DNA from: UBA1672 sp050633645
GTDB lineage: Bacteria > Pseudomonadota > Alphaproteobacteria > Micavibrionales > Micavibrionaceae
DNA length: 64,000 bases
Direction of reading: 5' to 3'
Assembly: GCA_050633645.1 (NCBI GenBank)
Contig: JBOEGX010000002.1
Coordinates: forward strand, 124,001 to 188,000
Shown: positions 53,326-62,032 of the stretch, piece after piece
Layout: every line of letters begins with the position of its first letter
How positions within the stretch are numbered: the stretch's first letter is position 1
Program-made: the position numbers and the translations under genes
The notes under the pieces: model-generated
Told to the model about the DNA's origin: nothing
The model's input: the letters and a program-made list of their open reading frames with translations, nothing else
Databases searched by the model: none

Positions 53326-53428
53326 ATCGAAAAAACACTTTTTACTTTGAAAAGCTAGACAAATACAAAAAATAAAGACTACGCTATTTTATAAAAACGT
53401 TAAAGACATATACGCGAATAAATATCCT

Positions 53429-54256
53429 ATGAAAAACACAGTCATAATAGTTGGTGCAATTATCTTTCTATTTTTTGCCTTAAGTACCGCACTAAACAAC
53501 AAAAAAACCATTCAAACCGAAGGAATCACTGAAATTCGTACGGTTCAAGCAAACAAACAAGACAAATCATACGATTTAAATATTCTATTCATAGGAAACA
53601 GCTACACATTTTTTAACGACATACCTGGCATAATTTTGAAAATCGCAGAAAACGATTCCCAAAACCCCCACAATATTTTAATACAATCAATCACCTTTGG
53701 CGGAGCACGCCTGCAAAATCATTGGAACAACACAAGCACTCATAAAATAATTGAAAACCATCCATGGGACATGATTGTTCTACAAGAACAAAGCCAATGG
53801 GCACTATTTTCCAATACCATCAAAAGCACTGCCGCCCACGTTGCACAATTTACCCAAAAAGCAAAAGCTCAAAAATCATACGTCATGCTCTATCAAACTT
53901 GGCCCAGACAACCAGGGTCAAATTGGTACACCTTACCGGAATATAAAGACTCGACAAAAAATCCCGAACACATGTTCAAAGCTTTAAAAAACTATACCGC
54001 TAAAATAGCCTATATCAACAAAATAGCAACCGCGCCAGTTGGCGAATATTGGTACAAAACAATGTACATCAATCCTGAAATACAACTATACAACCCCGAT
54101 GGATCACATCCATCAATGGCAGGAAGCTACCTCGCGGCACTCGTTTTTTACAAAAACCTAACGGGAAATTCACCGATGAACACATCATATATTCCGAAAG
54201 ATATACCCAAAAGCCAAGGTGAAACTTTAAAACGCATCACATCGGATAAGCTATAA
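53429..54256 (+). CDS. SGNH-hydrolase-like secreted protein
   Basis: The 275-residue protein has an N-terminal signal anchor (residues about 5-20). An SGNH-type fold follows: nucleophile Ser in LFIGNSYTFFND, block-like GGARLQNHW, and the Asp-His pair near the C-terminus in NPDGSHPSMAGSYLAA. Such proteins are esterases or lipases, or O-acetyl transfer/removal enzymes of glycans or peptidoglycan. The substrate is not deducible. The gene is preceded by a 100-nt AT-rich region and overlaps the convergent purU by 6 nt. Confidence 0.85.
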   Translation: MKNTVIIVGAIIFLFFALSTALNNKKTIQTEGITEIRTVQANKQDKSYDLNILFIGNSYTFFNDIPGIILKIAENDSQNPHNILIQSITFGGARLQNHWNNTSTHKIIENHPWDMIVLQEQSQWALFSNTIKSTAAHVAQFTQKAKAQKSYVMLYQTWPRQPGSNWYTLPEYKDSTKNPEHMFKALKNYTAKIAYINKIATAPVGEYWYKTMYINPEIQLYNPDGSHPSMAGSYLAALVFYKNLTGNSPMNTSYIPKDIPKSQGETLKRITSDKL

Positions 54257-55090
54257 AATAACCGTCCGCGACCCATTTAAGAAAATTCGACGCTGCGTAT
54301 AGATATTAATGCTGCGCGCCAAAACAAGCTTTTCCGTATCCCGCCCAATCTCACGAAGCTTTCTCACATCATCTGCATGACTGATACGCACGGTCTCCTG
54401 CTCTATAATCGGACCTTCATCCAGATCAGACGTTGCGAAATGTGCCGTCGCTCCGATCAATTTCACACCACGAGCATAGGCCTGATCATAAGGCCTCGCC
54501 CCTTTAAACCCTGGTAAAAATGAGTGATGAATATTGATGACCTGCCCTGCATAATCATGACTAAATTCTTCCGATAAAATCTGCATATAGCGCGCCAGAA
54601 CTATCAGATCACTGCCCGTATCCGCAATAATACCGCGCAAAGCTTGTTCTTGCTCTTCTTTTGTATCAGGGGTAGTCGGTAAATAATAAAACGGCAATCC
54701 ATGCCCCTCCACCAACTTTCGGCACGTCTCATGATTGGAAACAACGCCCGCAATATCAATCGCCATATTCCCAGAAGCCCAGCGATACAAAATTTCATGC
54801 AAACAATGATCTTCCTTCGACACCATGATAATGCTGCGCACTTTATCACTGCAATCATGCACATCCCAATGCATATCAAACCCACATGCAACTTTCTCAA
54901 AATTCGAACAGAAATTTTCCTTGGCCACATCAGTAATGGGAGAGAACATAACCCGCATAAAAAACTGACCTGAATTTTGATCATTAAACTGCGCCGATTC
55001 CTCAATATTACACTCGGCATTGCTCAAACACGTCGACACCGCCGCCACAATCCCTGCCCTATCTTCACATTTTACACGTAATATAAACAT
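54251..55090 (-). CDS. purU: Formyltetrahydrofolate deformylase
   Basis: PurU hydrolyses 10-formyltetrahydrofolate to formate and tetrahydrofolate, supplying formate for purine synthesis and balancing one-carbon pools. The 279-residue protein has an N-terminal ACT domain (CEDRAGIVAAVSTCLSNAECNIEE) and a formyltransferase-like domain with LARYMQILS, INIHHSFLPGFKGARPYDQAYARGVKLIGATAHF and DEGPIIEQE, containing the catalytic Asn-His-Asp set. The length is normal. It stands downstream of ahcY on the same strand, separated by a terminator and a repeat. Confidence 0.94.
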   Translation of the reverse strand: MFILRVKCEDRAGIVAAVSTCLSNAECNIEESAQFNDQNSGQFFMRVMFSPITDVAKENFCSNFEKVACGFDMHWDVHDCSDKVRSIIMVSKEDHCLHEILYRWASGNMAIDIAGVVSNHETCRKLVEGHGLPFYYLPTTPDTKEEQEQALRGIIADTGSDLIVLARYMQILSEEFSHDYAGQVINIHHSFLPGFKGARPYDQAYARGVKLIGATAHFATSDLDEGPIIEQETVRISHADDVRKLREIGRDTEKLVLARSINIYTQRRIFLNGSRTVIL

Positions 55091-55113
55091 TTCAAATCTC
55101 TTATCTTAATAAC

Positions 55114-55139
55114 AAAAGGCCGCCTCTCAGCGACCTTTT
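55114..55139 (-). terminator. Terminator downstream of ahcY
   Basis: On the minus strand AAAAGGTCGC and GCGGCCTTTT pair (55114-55123 with 55130-55139; one mismatch) with a 6-nt loop, then GTTATT. It lies 118 nt past the ahcY stop and just before purU. Confidence 0.6.
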
Positions 55140-55170
55140 CAATAATCCATCTTCTTGTATTAAGCAAGAG

Positions 55171-55248
55171 CGTTTCATTTGGAGCAGGCGCAAGGTACGC
55201 AACGTATAATAATACGTGAGTGCCAAAGCAACGCACTCCAAATAAACG
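55171..55248. repeat. Palindromic repeat, family A copy 3
   Basis: The arms CGTTTCATTTGGAG (55171-55184) and CTCCAAATAAACG (55236-55248) enclose GAGCAGGCGCAAGG, the inner palindrome ACGTATAATAATACGT and GTGAGTGCCAAAGCAACGC. The core is shared with 17212-17287 and 23803-23902. It begins 8 nt past the ahcY stop on the minus strand. Confidence 0.65.
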
Positions 55249-55256
55249 AATGCAGC

Positions 55257-56567
55257 TTAATAACGGTAAGCTTCGGGTTTGAACGGCCCCGCCACTTCCA
55301 CACCAATATAATCGGCTTGCTCAGATGACAATTTTGTCAATTTCGCACCAACTTTATCAAGGTGAAGCGCCGCAACTTTTTCGTCCAAAGCCTTCGGAAG
55401 AACATAAACTTCGTTCTTATAGTTTTCACCATTATTCCAAAGCTCAATCTGCGCCAAGGTCTGGTTGGTAAATGATGCGCTCATCACGAATGATGGGTGA
55501 CCCATTGCACAACCAAGGTTCACCAAACGACCCTCCGCAAGCAAAATAATACGCTTACCGCTTGGGAATTCAATTTGATCAACTTGTGGCTTGATGTTTG
55601 TCCATTTCATATTGCGAAGTGGCTCGACCTGAATTTCATTGTCGAAATGACCAATGTTACACACAATCGCACGATCTTTCATTTCACGCATGTGATCTAC
55701 GGTGATAATGTCCTTGTTCCCTGTTGTGGTTACAAAAATATCGGCGCGTGGCGCAGCATCTTCCATTGTCACAACTTCGAAACCATCCATAACCGCTTGC
55801 AAAGCGCAGATAGGATCAATTTCAGTCACCATAACGCGAACGCCCTGTGATGCCAAAGATTGCGCAGAGCCCTTACCAACATCACCATAACCAGCAACAG
55901 CCGCAGTTTTACCTGCAAGCATAAGGTCAGTCGCGCGGCGAATCGCATCAACCAAGCTCTCACGACAACCATATTTGTTATCGAATTTTGATTTTGTTAC
56001 AGAATCGTTCACATTAATCGCTGGCGCTTTCAAACGGCCTTCTTTTGCCATTTTATTAAGGAACAAAACGCCAGTTGTTGTTTCTTCGGAAATCCCCTTA
56101 ATATCTGCCATTAATTCTGGATAATCTTTATGCGCGATTGCTGTCAAATCACCACCATCATCCAAAATCATATTCGGTGTCCAACCATTCGGCCCTTTAA
56201 TCGTCTGGTGAATACACCATTCCGCTTCTTCCTCGGTTTGGCCTTTCCATGCAAAGACAGGAACGCCCGCTGCTACAACTGCCGCCGCCGCTTCATCTTG
56301 TGTTGAGAAAACATTACATGAAGACCAACGCACTTCCGCGCCAAGGTGAGTCAATGTCTCAATCAATACTGCTGTTTGAACCGTCATATGCAAACAACCG
56401 GTAATACGCGCACCTTTCAAAGGCTGCTGCGCGCCGTATTCCTCGCGAATAGCCATAAGGCCGGGCATTTCATCCTGCGCCAAATCAATTTGCAAACGTC
56501 CGGCATCCGCCAAACTCATATCTTTTACTTTATAATCGTTCTCTACCGCCTGGGGTGCTACCGACAT
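55257..56567 (-). CDS. ahcY: S-adenosyl-L-homocysteine hydrolase
   Basis: AhcY splits S-adenosylhomocysteine into adenosine and homocysteine, removing the product that inhibits methyltransferases. The 436-residue protein has HMTVQTAVLIETL, WSSCNVFSTQDEAAAAV, the NAD-binding GYGDVGKGSAQSLASQG, NIGHFDNEI and the C-terminal KPEAYRY that reaches the neighbouring subunit. The RBS AAGGAG stands before the ATG. The gene is followed by a palindromic repeat and a terminator. Confidence 0.97.
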   Translation of the reverse strand: MSVAPQAVENDYKVKDMSLADAGRLQIDLAQDEMPGLMAIREEYGAQQPLKGARITGCLHMTVQTAVLIETLTHLGAEVRWSSCNVFSTQDEAAAAVVAAGVPVFAWKGQTEEEAEWCIHQTIKGPNGWTPNMILDDGGDLTAIAHKDYPELMADIKGISEETTTGVLFLNKMAKEGRLKAPAINVNDSVTKSKFDNKYGCRESLVDAIRRATDLMLAGKTAAVAGYGDVGKGSAQSLASQGVRVMVTEIDPICALQAVMDGFEVVTMEDAAPRADIFVTTTGNKDIITVDHMREMKDRAIVCNIGHFDNEIQVEPLRNMKWTNIKPQVDQIEFPSGKRIILLAEGRLVNLGCAMGHPSFVMSASFTNQTLAQIELWNNGENYKNEVYVLPKALDEKVAALHLDKVGAKLTKLSSEQADYIGVEVAGPFKPEAYRY

Positions 56568-56662
56568 TTTTTTCTCCTTAAAATTACTTTATTCGTATAT
56601 AAACTTTATCGTGAAAGTGACTAAAACATTTTTTTTTCTAAAAACCAATGGTAATATAACTT

Positions 56663-57127
56663 ATGAGTATAAATTTTAACGAAAAAAGCGCAGATTCATC
56701 TATTCCGTTGGAAAACCAAAATTCTGGCGAAGATCCCTTGGTGCGTTCCATTCGTACTGGCGAACGCACGCGCTTTATTCACAAGCCAAATCCACTGGTC
56801 GAACGCGCGTATCAAATATTTGAATATATGCCAGATAAAGAGGATTACGAGCCCGTTGGCGATTATGTTTTACTGAATAAAGATGAATCGCCCGAACTAA
56901 CAGACAAAAAAGTATTCAACTTTATAACTCTATTAAACAAGAAAAAAGAGCTTATAGACATTTCAAATTTGACAACAACACGACTTTTGTTTACAGTAAT
57001 ACCTGAAGAACAATCAAAGGATCAAACAAAGATAATCTTAAAAGATTACGATGGATCTGGTGTTTCGAAAAACAATGCGGTGATAACAATAAGAAAGGGT
57101 GTTTTCTATGACGATAGGAAGTTTTAA
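56663..57127 (+). CDS. Hypothetical protein
   Basis: This 154-residue soluble protein is not recognised. It is polar, without signal peptide or TM segment. The N-terminal 60 residues carry NPLVERAYQIFEYMPDKEDYE; the C-terminal half is strand-like (TRLLFTVIPEEQ, NAVITIRKGVFYDD). There is no clear ribosome site before ATG 56663. It overlaps the next gene by 20 nt, and both sit between ahcY and the parS site, with a strong terminator after the second gene, so they form one small transcription unit. Confidence 0.55.
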   Translation: MSINFNEKSADSSIPLENQNSGEDPLVRSIRTGERTRFIHKPNPLVERAYQIFEYMPDKEDYEPVGDYVLLNKDESPELTDKKVFNFITLLNKKKELIDISNLTTTRLLFTVIPEEQSKDQTKIILKDYDGSGVSKNNAVITIRKGVFYDDRKF

Positions 57128-57284
57128 TACAGAAGGTTCAAGAGTACGCGGAAATGTGGAAGCGGCGGCGGATGTTCCGATGTTCGATACGTTTCAAACA
57201 ATGGCAAAGAGCCATGAACCTCTAGGCGGTTTTGGTATGAACGTTAATCTTAAAAGCGATCCTAGCAATCTAGCACTTGGATAA
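57108..57284 (+). CDS. Small hypothetical protein
   Basis: A 58-residue frame starts at ATG 57108 behind AAGAAAGGG (57091-57099, 8 nt before the ATG); the GTG at 57099 overlaps that site. The protein (MTIGSFNTEGSRVRGNVEAA, then DVPMFDTFQTMAKSHEP) is polar, with a Gly-rich C-terminal part. No family is known. It is translationally coupled to the gene before it, which its start overlaps. Confidence 0.5.
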   Translation: MTIGSFNTEGSRVRGNVEAAADVPMFDTFQTMAKSHEPLGGFGMNVNLKSDPSNLALG

Positions 57285-57311
57285 TAATACGAAAATCATT
57301 ATAATAATTCC

Positions 57312-57341
57312 AAAAAGCGGGTCACACGATCCGCTTTTTTT
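57312..57341 (+). terminator. Terminator of the 56663-57284 unit
   Basis: AAAAAGCGGGTC and GATCCGCTTTTTT pair with a short ACAC loop and the T run TTTTTTT follows, a strong Rho-independent terminator on the plus strand. Confidence 0.85.
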
Positions 57342-57391
57342 ATGGCCACACCTCACCCCGAATAAACATACTTTACAAATCAACCTCGACA

Positions 57392-57407
57392 TGTTTCACG
57401 TGAAACA
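57392..57407. other. parS centromere site (ParB binding)
   Basis: TGTTTCACGTGAAACA is a perfect 16-bp palindrome that matches the universal chromosomal parS consensus exactly. ParB nucleates here and spreads, and ParA/SMC then segregate the origin region. It lies in the short gap between the terminator at 57312 and the rapZ stop (12 nt away). Chromosomal parS sites normally lie close to oriC; no parAB gene is in the window. Confidence 0.93.
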
Positions 57408-57418
57408 AACAGGGAACA

Positions 57419-58273
57419 CTATATCTTCAAATCACGATGTTCGGCAAAAACCTTAACACCCTTTTCATCTAACCACGACTTAAGCAACTCAACCGTAAAA
57501 ACAGAGCGATGCCGCCCGCCCGTGCAACCAATCGCAATGCTAAGGTAACTTTTCCCCTCCATCGCATAACGCGGCAATAACGGCTCAATCAAACTCTTGA
57601 AATTACTTATAAAATCTTCAAACCCCTCATCTTGGCGCACATAATCCCCAACGGCCTGATCCAATCCCGTCATCGGCTTCAACCCCTTATCCCAATGCGG
57701 GTTTTTAAGAAAACGCACATCCATCACAATATTCGCCTCACGCGGCACACCGTTTTTGAATCCGAAGGAAAGCAAAGAAACCGTAAGGTTTTCATCAGGC
57801 TTAAGCGCAAAATGCCCCTCCAACATATGCCGCAAATCATGAATGGAGCTATTCGTACTATCAATTACTATATCCGCATTTTCGCGCAAAGAGGACAACA
57901 TCTTCTTCTCGGCCTTAATGCCATAGGAAACAGACTTATCAACCGCAAGAGGGTGACGCCTGCGCGTCTCACTAAACCGTTTAAAAAGCGTTGCCTCATC
58001 GCACGCAATATAAACAAGGCGAGAATTGGTTTTCTCAACCATATCGAGCAAAGCCTCAGGGGAAAACCCACGCGTACGCGTATCCACACCAACTGCAACA
58101 CCATTCATCCCCAATCCAACAAGATTGGTATCCTCATAAAGCTTCGGAATATAGGAAAGCGGAAAATTATCAAAAACCTCAAAACGCAAATCCTCCATCG
58201 CCTTAAGCGCCGAAGAAATCCCCGCCCCCGAAAGCCCTGTAATAATTACATTTTTACGCTTCAAATCAGGCAT
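57419..58273 (-). CDS. rapZ: RapZ-family nucleotide-binding protein (Walker A lysine lost)
   Basis: The 284-residue protein has the full RapZ/YvcJ architecture: N-terminal P-loop region, a middle segment with DSTNSSIHDLRHM, and C-terminal VMDVRFLKNPHWDKGLKPMTGLD and AIGCTGGRHRSVFTVELL. The P-loop reads GLSGAGISS with Ile19 where the conserved Lys is required for nucleotide binding; the codon ATT is two changes from AAA. In alphaproteobacteria RapZ follows hprK and precedes PTSNtr genes, neither of which is here. It is coupled to chvG by a TAATG overlap. Its C-terminal function may remain. Confidence 0.9.
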   Translation of the reverse strand: MPDLKRKNVIITGLSGAGISSALKAMEDLRFEVFDNFPLSYIPKLYEDTNLVGLGMNGVAVGVDTRTRGFSPEALLDMVEKTNSRLVYIACDEATLFKRFSETRRRHPLAVDKSVSYGIKAEKKMLSSLRENADIVIDSTNSSIHDLRHMLEGHFALKPDENLTVSLLSFGFKNGVPREANIVMDVRFLKNPHWDKGLKPMTGLDQAVGDYVRQDEGFEDFISNFKSLIEPLLPRYAMEGKSYLSIAIGCTGGRHRSVFTVELLKSWLDEKGVKVFAEHRDLKI

Positions 58274-59985
58274 TACAACATATTCAAGATCACAACAAAT
58301 CTTGCCCCCTTAATCTTACCCGCCCTATCCTTACGGTTTTCTGCGTAAATAACGCCATTATGTGCCGTTATAATCTGCTTGCAAATCGAAAGCCCAAGCC
58401 CCGAATGTCGCCCATATTCCTCATGCTCTGGGCGCTCGGAATAAAACCGCTCAAATATTTCCTTTAACTTATTTTCAGGGATACCCTTCCCTTCATCATC
58501 AATCGTAATCGTGACGCGTTTTGCCTTAACCGCAATATTCATCGTAATTTTAGATTTAACCTTTGAAAAGGATAAAGCATTCGCAAGAATATTTTGAAAC
58601 ACTTGGAATAGCCGTCCATCGCTACCACGAACAAAAATGTCTTTTTTATCAGGTATATTAAGATTAACAACCACACCATCTTTTAAAACAGAATGGCCCA
58701 CGAATGCCCCATCTTGTCGCTCCAGCGGACTCCTATACATATCCAACAAGCGCCCAAAAACATCCCTCAAATCAACGATAGAAAAAGCCTCACGCGATAA
58801 CTCCGCATCCAAACGTGATGCACTGGAAATATCAGTAATCAAACGATCCAAACGATCCACATCATCCCTAATCACAACCAAAAGCTTTTCCAGGTCTTCT
58901 TTCTTTGTGACAACACCCGCCGTTTCCACAGCACTTTTAAGGGATGTTAAAGGGTTTTTAATCTCATGCGCGACATCCGCCGCAAACGCCTCAATCGTAT
59001 CCATTCTCTCCCATAACGCGTTGGTCATATCACGCAAAACCACCGAAAGCTCGCCAATTTCATCATTGCGATCACTCATATCGGGAATATCAGTATGCTT
59101 AAGCTTACCACGGCGAACCTTTTCTGCAGAATCCGCGAGCTTTCGCAAAGGCCGCGCAATCACCCCCGAAAGATAAATCGAAAGCAATATAGTAATAAGC
59201 AATGTAACAAGAAAAATCTTAAGGACATTAAACCACATATCGCCAAGCTCTTTGCGAATATCCTCATTATCGCTAACAAGCATCACAATACCCTTAACAT
59301 CCACATCCCCCCAAACTGGCATAGCGGCAGTAAGAACAATTTCCTTATCCCGGTTCTGCCACACCGACATGCTGAGCCTTTTATTCATGGCCTCCATCAA
59401 ATCAGGGAATTTTTCAGAAACCAGCTCAGAATCATCAGGAATAAACAATAAATTATCTTCTTTTGGAAACAAAGACGCTATAAAACTCGCCGTGTTTTTA
59501 AGCAACTCTATACTCAAAAACTCTTTCTTCCCATCCTTAAGTATTTTAACAACTGGCGCCTTTTGATCCGATAAAGAAGAATCTGCAATAAGAATAACAT
59601 CAGTATCGAACACTAAAATTCGGGTTCCCAATGTCGCAGACAAACGCCCCGCCAACTTTAGAACACCGCTTTTTTTCTCTTGTGGAAATTCGGCAAAAGC
59701 CCCCTCGCTACTTTCACCAATCGCAGCAGAAACAAGAAGAACCTCAGTTTCAAAACGCTCTAACTTCGCTTCAATCAACGTATTGTGATATTGCCCCAAA
59801 TAAACAACACCCATAATCAACGCAATAACAGCAATCGCATTAACACCCATAATACGAAGCGTCATCCCCGTAATACGGCGCTCTTTACCACCCCAATATA
59901 AATCAAACAGATACTCTATTTCACCACGATGACTTCCAGTTCGAAACCAGCGGTTACTCTTCTTTATATCTGTATCCGACTCCAT
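58273..59985 (-). CDS. chvG: ChvG-type sensor histidine kinase
   Basis: The roughly 570-residue inner-membrane kinase has TM1 at about residues 35-60 (MTLRIMGVNAIAVIALIMGV), a periplasmic stimulus domain of about 220 residues, TM2 with a HAMP linker, HisKA with DVAHEIKNPLTSLKSAVE (phosphoacceptor His), and the HATPase boxes (NILANALSFSK, DEGKGIPENK, GLGLSICKQI). ChvG senses acid or cell-envelope stress in alphaproteobacteria and phosphorylates ChvI. The ATG at 59985 (MESDTDIKKSNRW) is favoured; earlier ATGs lie far inside chvI. The gene overlaps chvI by 32 nt. Confidence 0.9.
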   Translation of the reverse strand: MESDTDIKKSNRWFRTGSHRGEIEYLFDLYWGGKERRITGMTLRIMGVNAIAVIALIMGVVYLGQYHNTLIEAKLERFETEVLLVSAAIGESSEGAFAEFPQEKKSGVLKLAGRLSATLGTRILVFDTDVILIADSSLSDQKAPVVKILKDGKKEFLSIELLKNTASFIASLFPKEDNLLFIPDDSELVSEKFPDLMEAMNKRLSMSVWQNRDKEIVLTAAMPVWGDVDVKGIVMLVSDNEDIRKELGDMWFNVLKIFLVTLLITILLSIYLSGVIARPLRKLADSAEKVRRGKLKHTDIPDMSDRNDEIGELSVVLRDMTNALWERMDTIEAFAADVAHEIKNPLTSLKSAVETAGVVTKKEDLEKLLVVIRDDVDRLDRLITDISSASRLDAELSREAFSIVDLRDVFGRLLDMYRSPLERQDGAFVGHSVLKDGVVVNLNIPDKKDIFVRGSDGRLFQVFQNILANALSFSKVKSKITMNIAVKAKRVTITIDDEGKGIPENKLKEIFERFYSERPEHEEYGRHSGLGLSICKQIITAHNGVIYAENRKDRAGKIKGARFVVILNML

Positions 59986-60658
59986 AGAGCGTTTCGATTT
60001 TGTCAAAATCTTCATCAATTTTCTTAAACTTTTTTCTAACGCGTTTAATATGTGAATCAACCGTTCGGTCGTCCACATAAATATTCTCACCATACGCCAT
60101 ATCGATCAGTTGATCACGATTACGCACATGGCCTGGGCGCTCGGCCAATGCCTTAACAAGCAGATACTCCGTCACAGTTAAGTTAAGCGGAGTTCCATCC
60201 CATGAACATAAATGCCGCGCATCATCAAGCAATAACTTACCATACTCAATATATTTTTTCTCTTCTGTTGCACCTGATTTTATCTGGAGCTCAACATCGC
60301 GGCGACGCAAAAGAACCTTAATACGCTCCACCAATAAGCGCTGCGAGAACGGCTTCGTAATATAATCATCCGCCCCCATACGAAGGCCAATAACCTGATC
60401 AACCTCATCATCTTTTGAAGTCAAAAAAATCACAGGCACGGCGCTTTGCTCACGAAGCTTGGTAATAACCTCAATGCCATCCATACGCGGCATTTTAACA
60501 TCAAGAACAACCAAATCAGGCTTCTTCTCTAAAATCGCAGTAAGCCCCGATTCACCATCATTAAATGTTTCAACAGAAAAACCTTCCGCCTCCAACATCA
60601 TAGAAACAGAAATCAAAATATTACGATCATCATCAACTAAAAAAATTCTATCACTCAT
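59954..60658 (-). CDS. chvI: ChvI-type response regulator (OmpR family)
   Basis: The 234-residue protein is a receiver plus winged-helix regulator. The receiver has DDDRN near the start, the phosphorylated Asp in LVVLDVKMPRMDG, and Thr/Lys residues in FLTSKDDE and DYITKPFS. The DNA-binding domain contains LTVTEYLLVKALAERPGHV and DDRTVDSHIKRVRKKF. It is the partner of the following chvG. Among close in-frame ATGs, 60658 (MSDRIFLVDDD) fits the family; 60667 is possible. Confidence 0.93.
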   Translation of the reverse strand: MSDRIFLVDDDRNILISVSMMLEAEGFSVETFNDGESGLTAILEKKPDLVVLDVKMPRMDGIEVITKLREQSAVPVIFLTSKDDEVDQVIGLRMGADDYITKPFSQRLLVERIKVLLRRRDVELQIKSGATEEKKYIEYGKLLLDDARHLCSWDGTPLNLTVTEYLLVKALAERPGHVRNRDQLIDMAYGENIYVDDRTVDSHIKRVRKKFKKIDEDFDKIETLYGVGYRYKEE

Positions 60659-60709
60659 AGCGTCCATTATCCCAGATACATGAAGCGCCCGCAAGCATCA
60701 TCATATTTC

Positions 60710-62032
60710 TTATACACTTAAACCTTCCAAAACCTCACCCGCCAAATAAACTGAGCCAGCAATTAAAATACGTGCATATGGTTCAACTTTGGAAATCTTC
60801 TCAATAGCCACACGCACATTTTCATGACTAATAATCTCAACATCTATATTAACGCTCAAAAAATCACCAAGTGATTTACTGCCCGCAGGGTCAAAAGAAA
60901 TCGGTACGCAATGAATTTGACGCACATATGGCAATAATGGCTCTAAAAATCCGTGAGCATCTTTCGCACAAAGCATACCCACAATCAGATAAAGAGGCTT
61001 ACCATCATCATCTTGCCATTGCCTTGCCTGAACAGCCAAAGCCGAGCCCGCACTATCATTATGCCCACAATCAAGCCAGATTTCATTCGCGCCATCAAAA
61101 CCGCTCAGTCGTTGCAAACGACCCGCCCAACACGCATTTTGAACACCCCGCCCAATGGATAAATCCGACACGGGGATTTTCTCTTTAATCTCATCCAAGG
61201 CAACCACAGCCAGCGCCGCATTATAAATCTGATGCTGCCCTATCATTGACGGATAGGGCAGCACATAACGCACACCATTTTTATCCACAATAAAGTCATT
61301 TTTTTGCTGCATTATACTATAATTTTCATTACAAAAACAAATACTTACATTAATTTTTCTTGCTGCGGATAACAATGTATAACTTATTTCATCGCAAGAA
61401 TCATCATCCCCCTGATACCCCACAACACACGGAACTCCACTTTTCATGATCCCTGCTTTTTCCAATGCAACTGCCTCAATAGTTTCCCCCAAAAATTCGG
61501 TATGATCCAAAGATATACGGTTAATAATCGTAACCAGAGGATCGGGAATAACATTGGTGCAATCAAGTCGCCCACCCATTCCAACCTCAAGCAAAACAAC
61601 ATCGGCAGGATTATCGGCAAAAGCCTTAAACGCAAGTGCCGTCATAATTTCAAAAAACGAAAGCGGCGCGTCTTCATTAAGCACCAGAATCTCATCAATT
61701 AAGGTTTCCAGATAATCATCACTTATATTTTGCCCCGCCAGAACAATACGCTCATTCACCTTAATCAAATGCGGTGAGGTATAAACATGAACGCTTTTAC
61801 CATCTGCCTCTAAGATAGAGCGTAAAAACGCAATAACAGAACCTTTACCATTCGTTCCCGCCACATGAATAACGCTCGGCAGGCGCAAATGCGGATTGCC
61901 TAATTTCTCAAGCAAAACCAAATACGCCGCACTATCCCAATTCACCTTGGTTGTCGTACGCCGCAAACGATAAATCGCCTCCAGCTTTTGCTGCAGACGA
62001 TTAGATGGATGATGAAGATCAGCTTTATGCAT
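60710..62032 (-). CDS. folC: Folylpolyglutamate/dihydrofolate synthase
   Basis: FolC adds glutamates to dihydropteroate and folates. The 440-residue Mur-ligase-like protein has the P-loop HVAGTNGKGSVIAFLRS, TSPHLIKVNERI, FEIMTALAFKAFA, EVGMGGRLDCTNVI and DHTEFLG, and the C-terminal domain with LDCGHN and MLCAKDAHGFLEPL. It begins directly after the accD stop with no gap, so translation is likely coupled. The accD-folC order is normal for alphaproteobacteria. Confidence 0.95.
   Translation of the reverse strand: MHKADLHHPSNRLQQKLEAIYRLRRTTTKVNWDSAAYLVLLEKLGNPHLRLPSVIHVAGTNGKGSVIAFLRSILEADGKSVHVYTSPHLIKVNERIVLAGQNISDDYLETLIDEILVLNEDAPLSFFEIMTALAFKAFADNPADVVLLEVGMGGRLDCTNVIPDPLVTIINRISLDHTEFLGETIEAVALEKAGIMKSGVPCVVGYQGDDDSCDEISYTLLSAARKINVSICFCNENYSIMQQKNDFIVDKNGVRYVLPYPSMIGQHQIYNAALAVVALDEIKEKIPVSDLSIGRGVQNACWAGRLQRLSGFDGANEIWLDCGHNDSAGSALAVQARQWQDDDGKPLYLIVGMLCAKDAHGFLEPLLPYVRQIHCVPISFDPAGSKSLGDFLSVNIDVEIISHENVRVAIEKISKVEPYARILIAGSVYLAGEVLEGLSV

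Noticed and set aside
56568..56662. SAM or SAH riboswitch upstream of ahcY
   Set aside because: The leader is short and AT-rich, and no conserved pairing motif could be found before the ribosome site.
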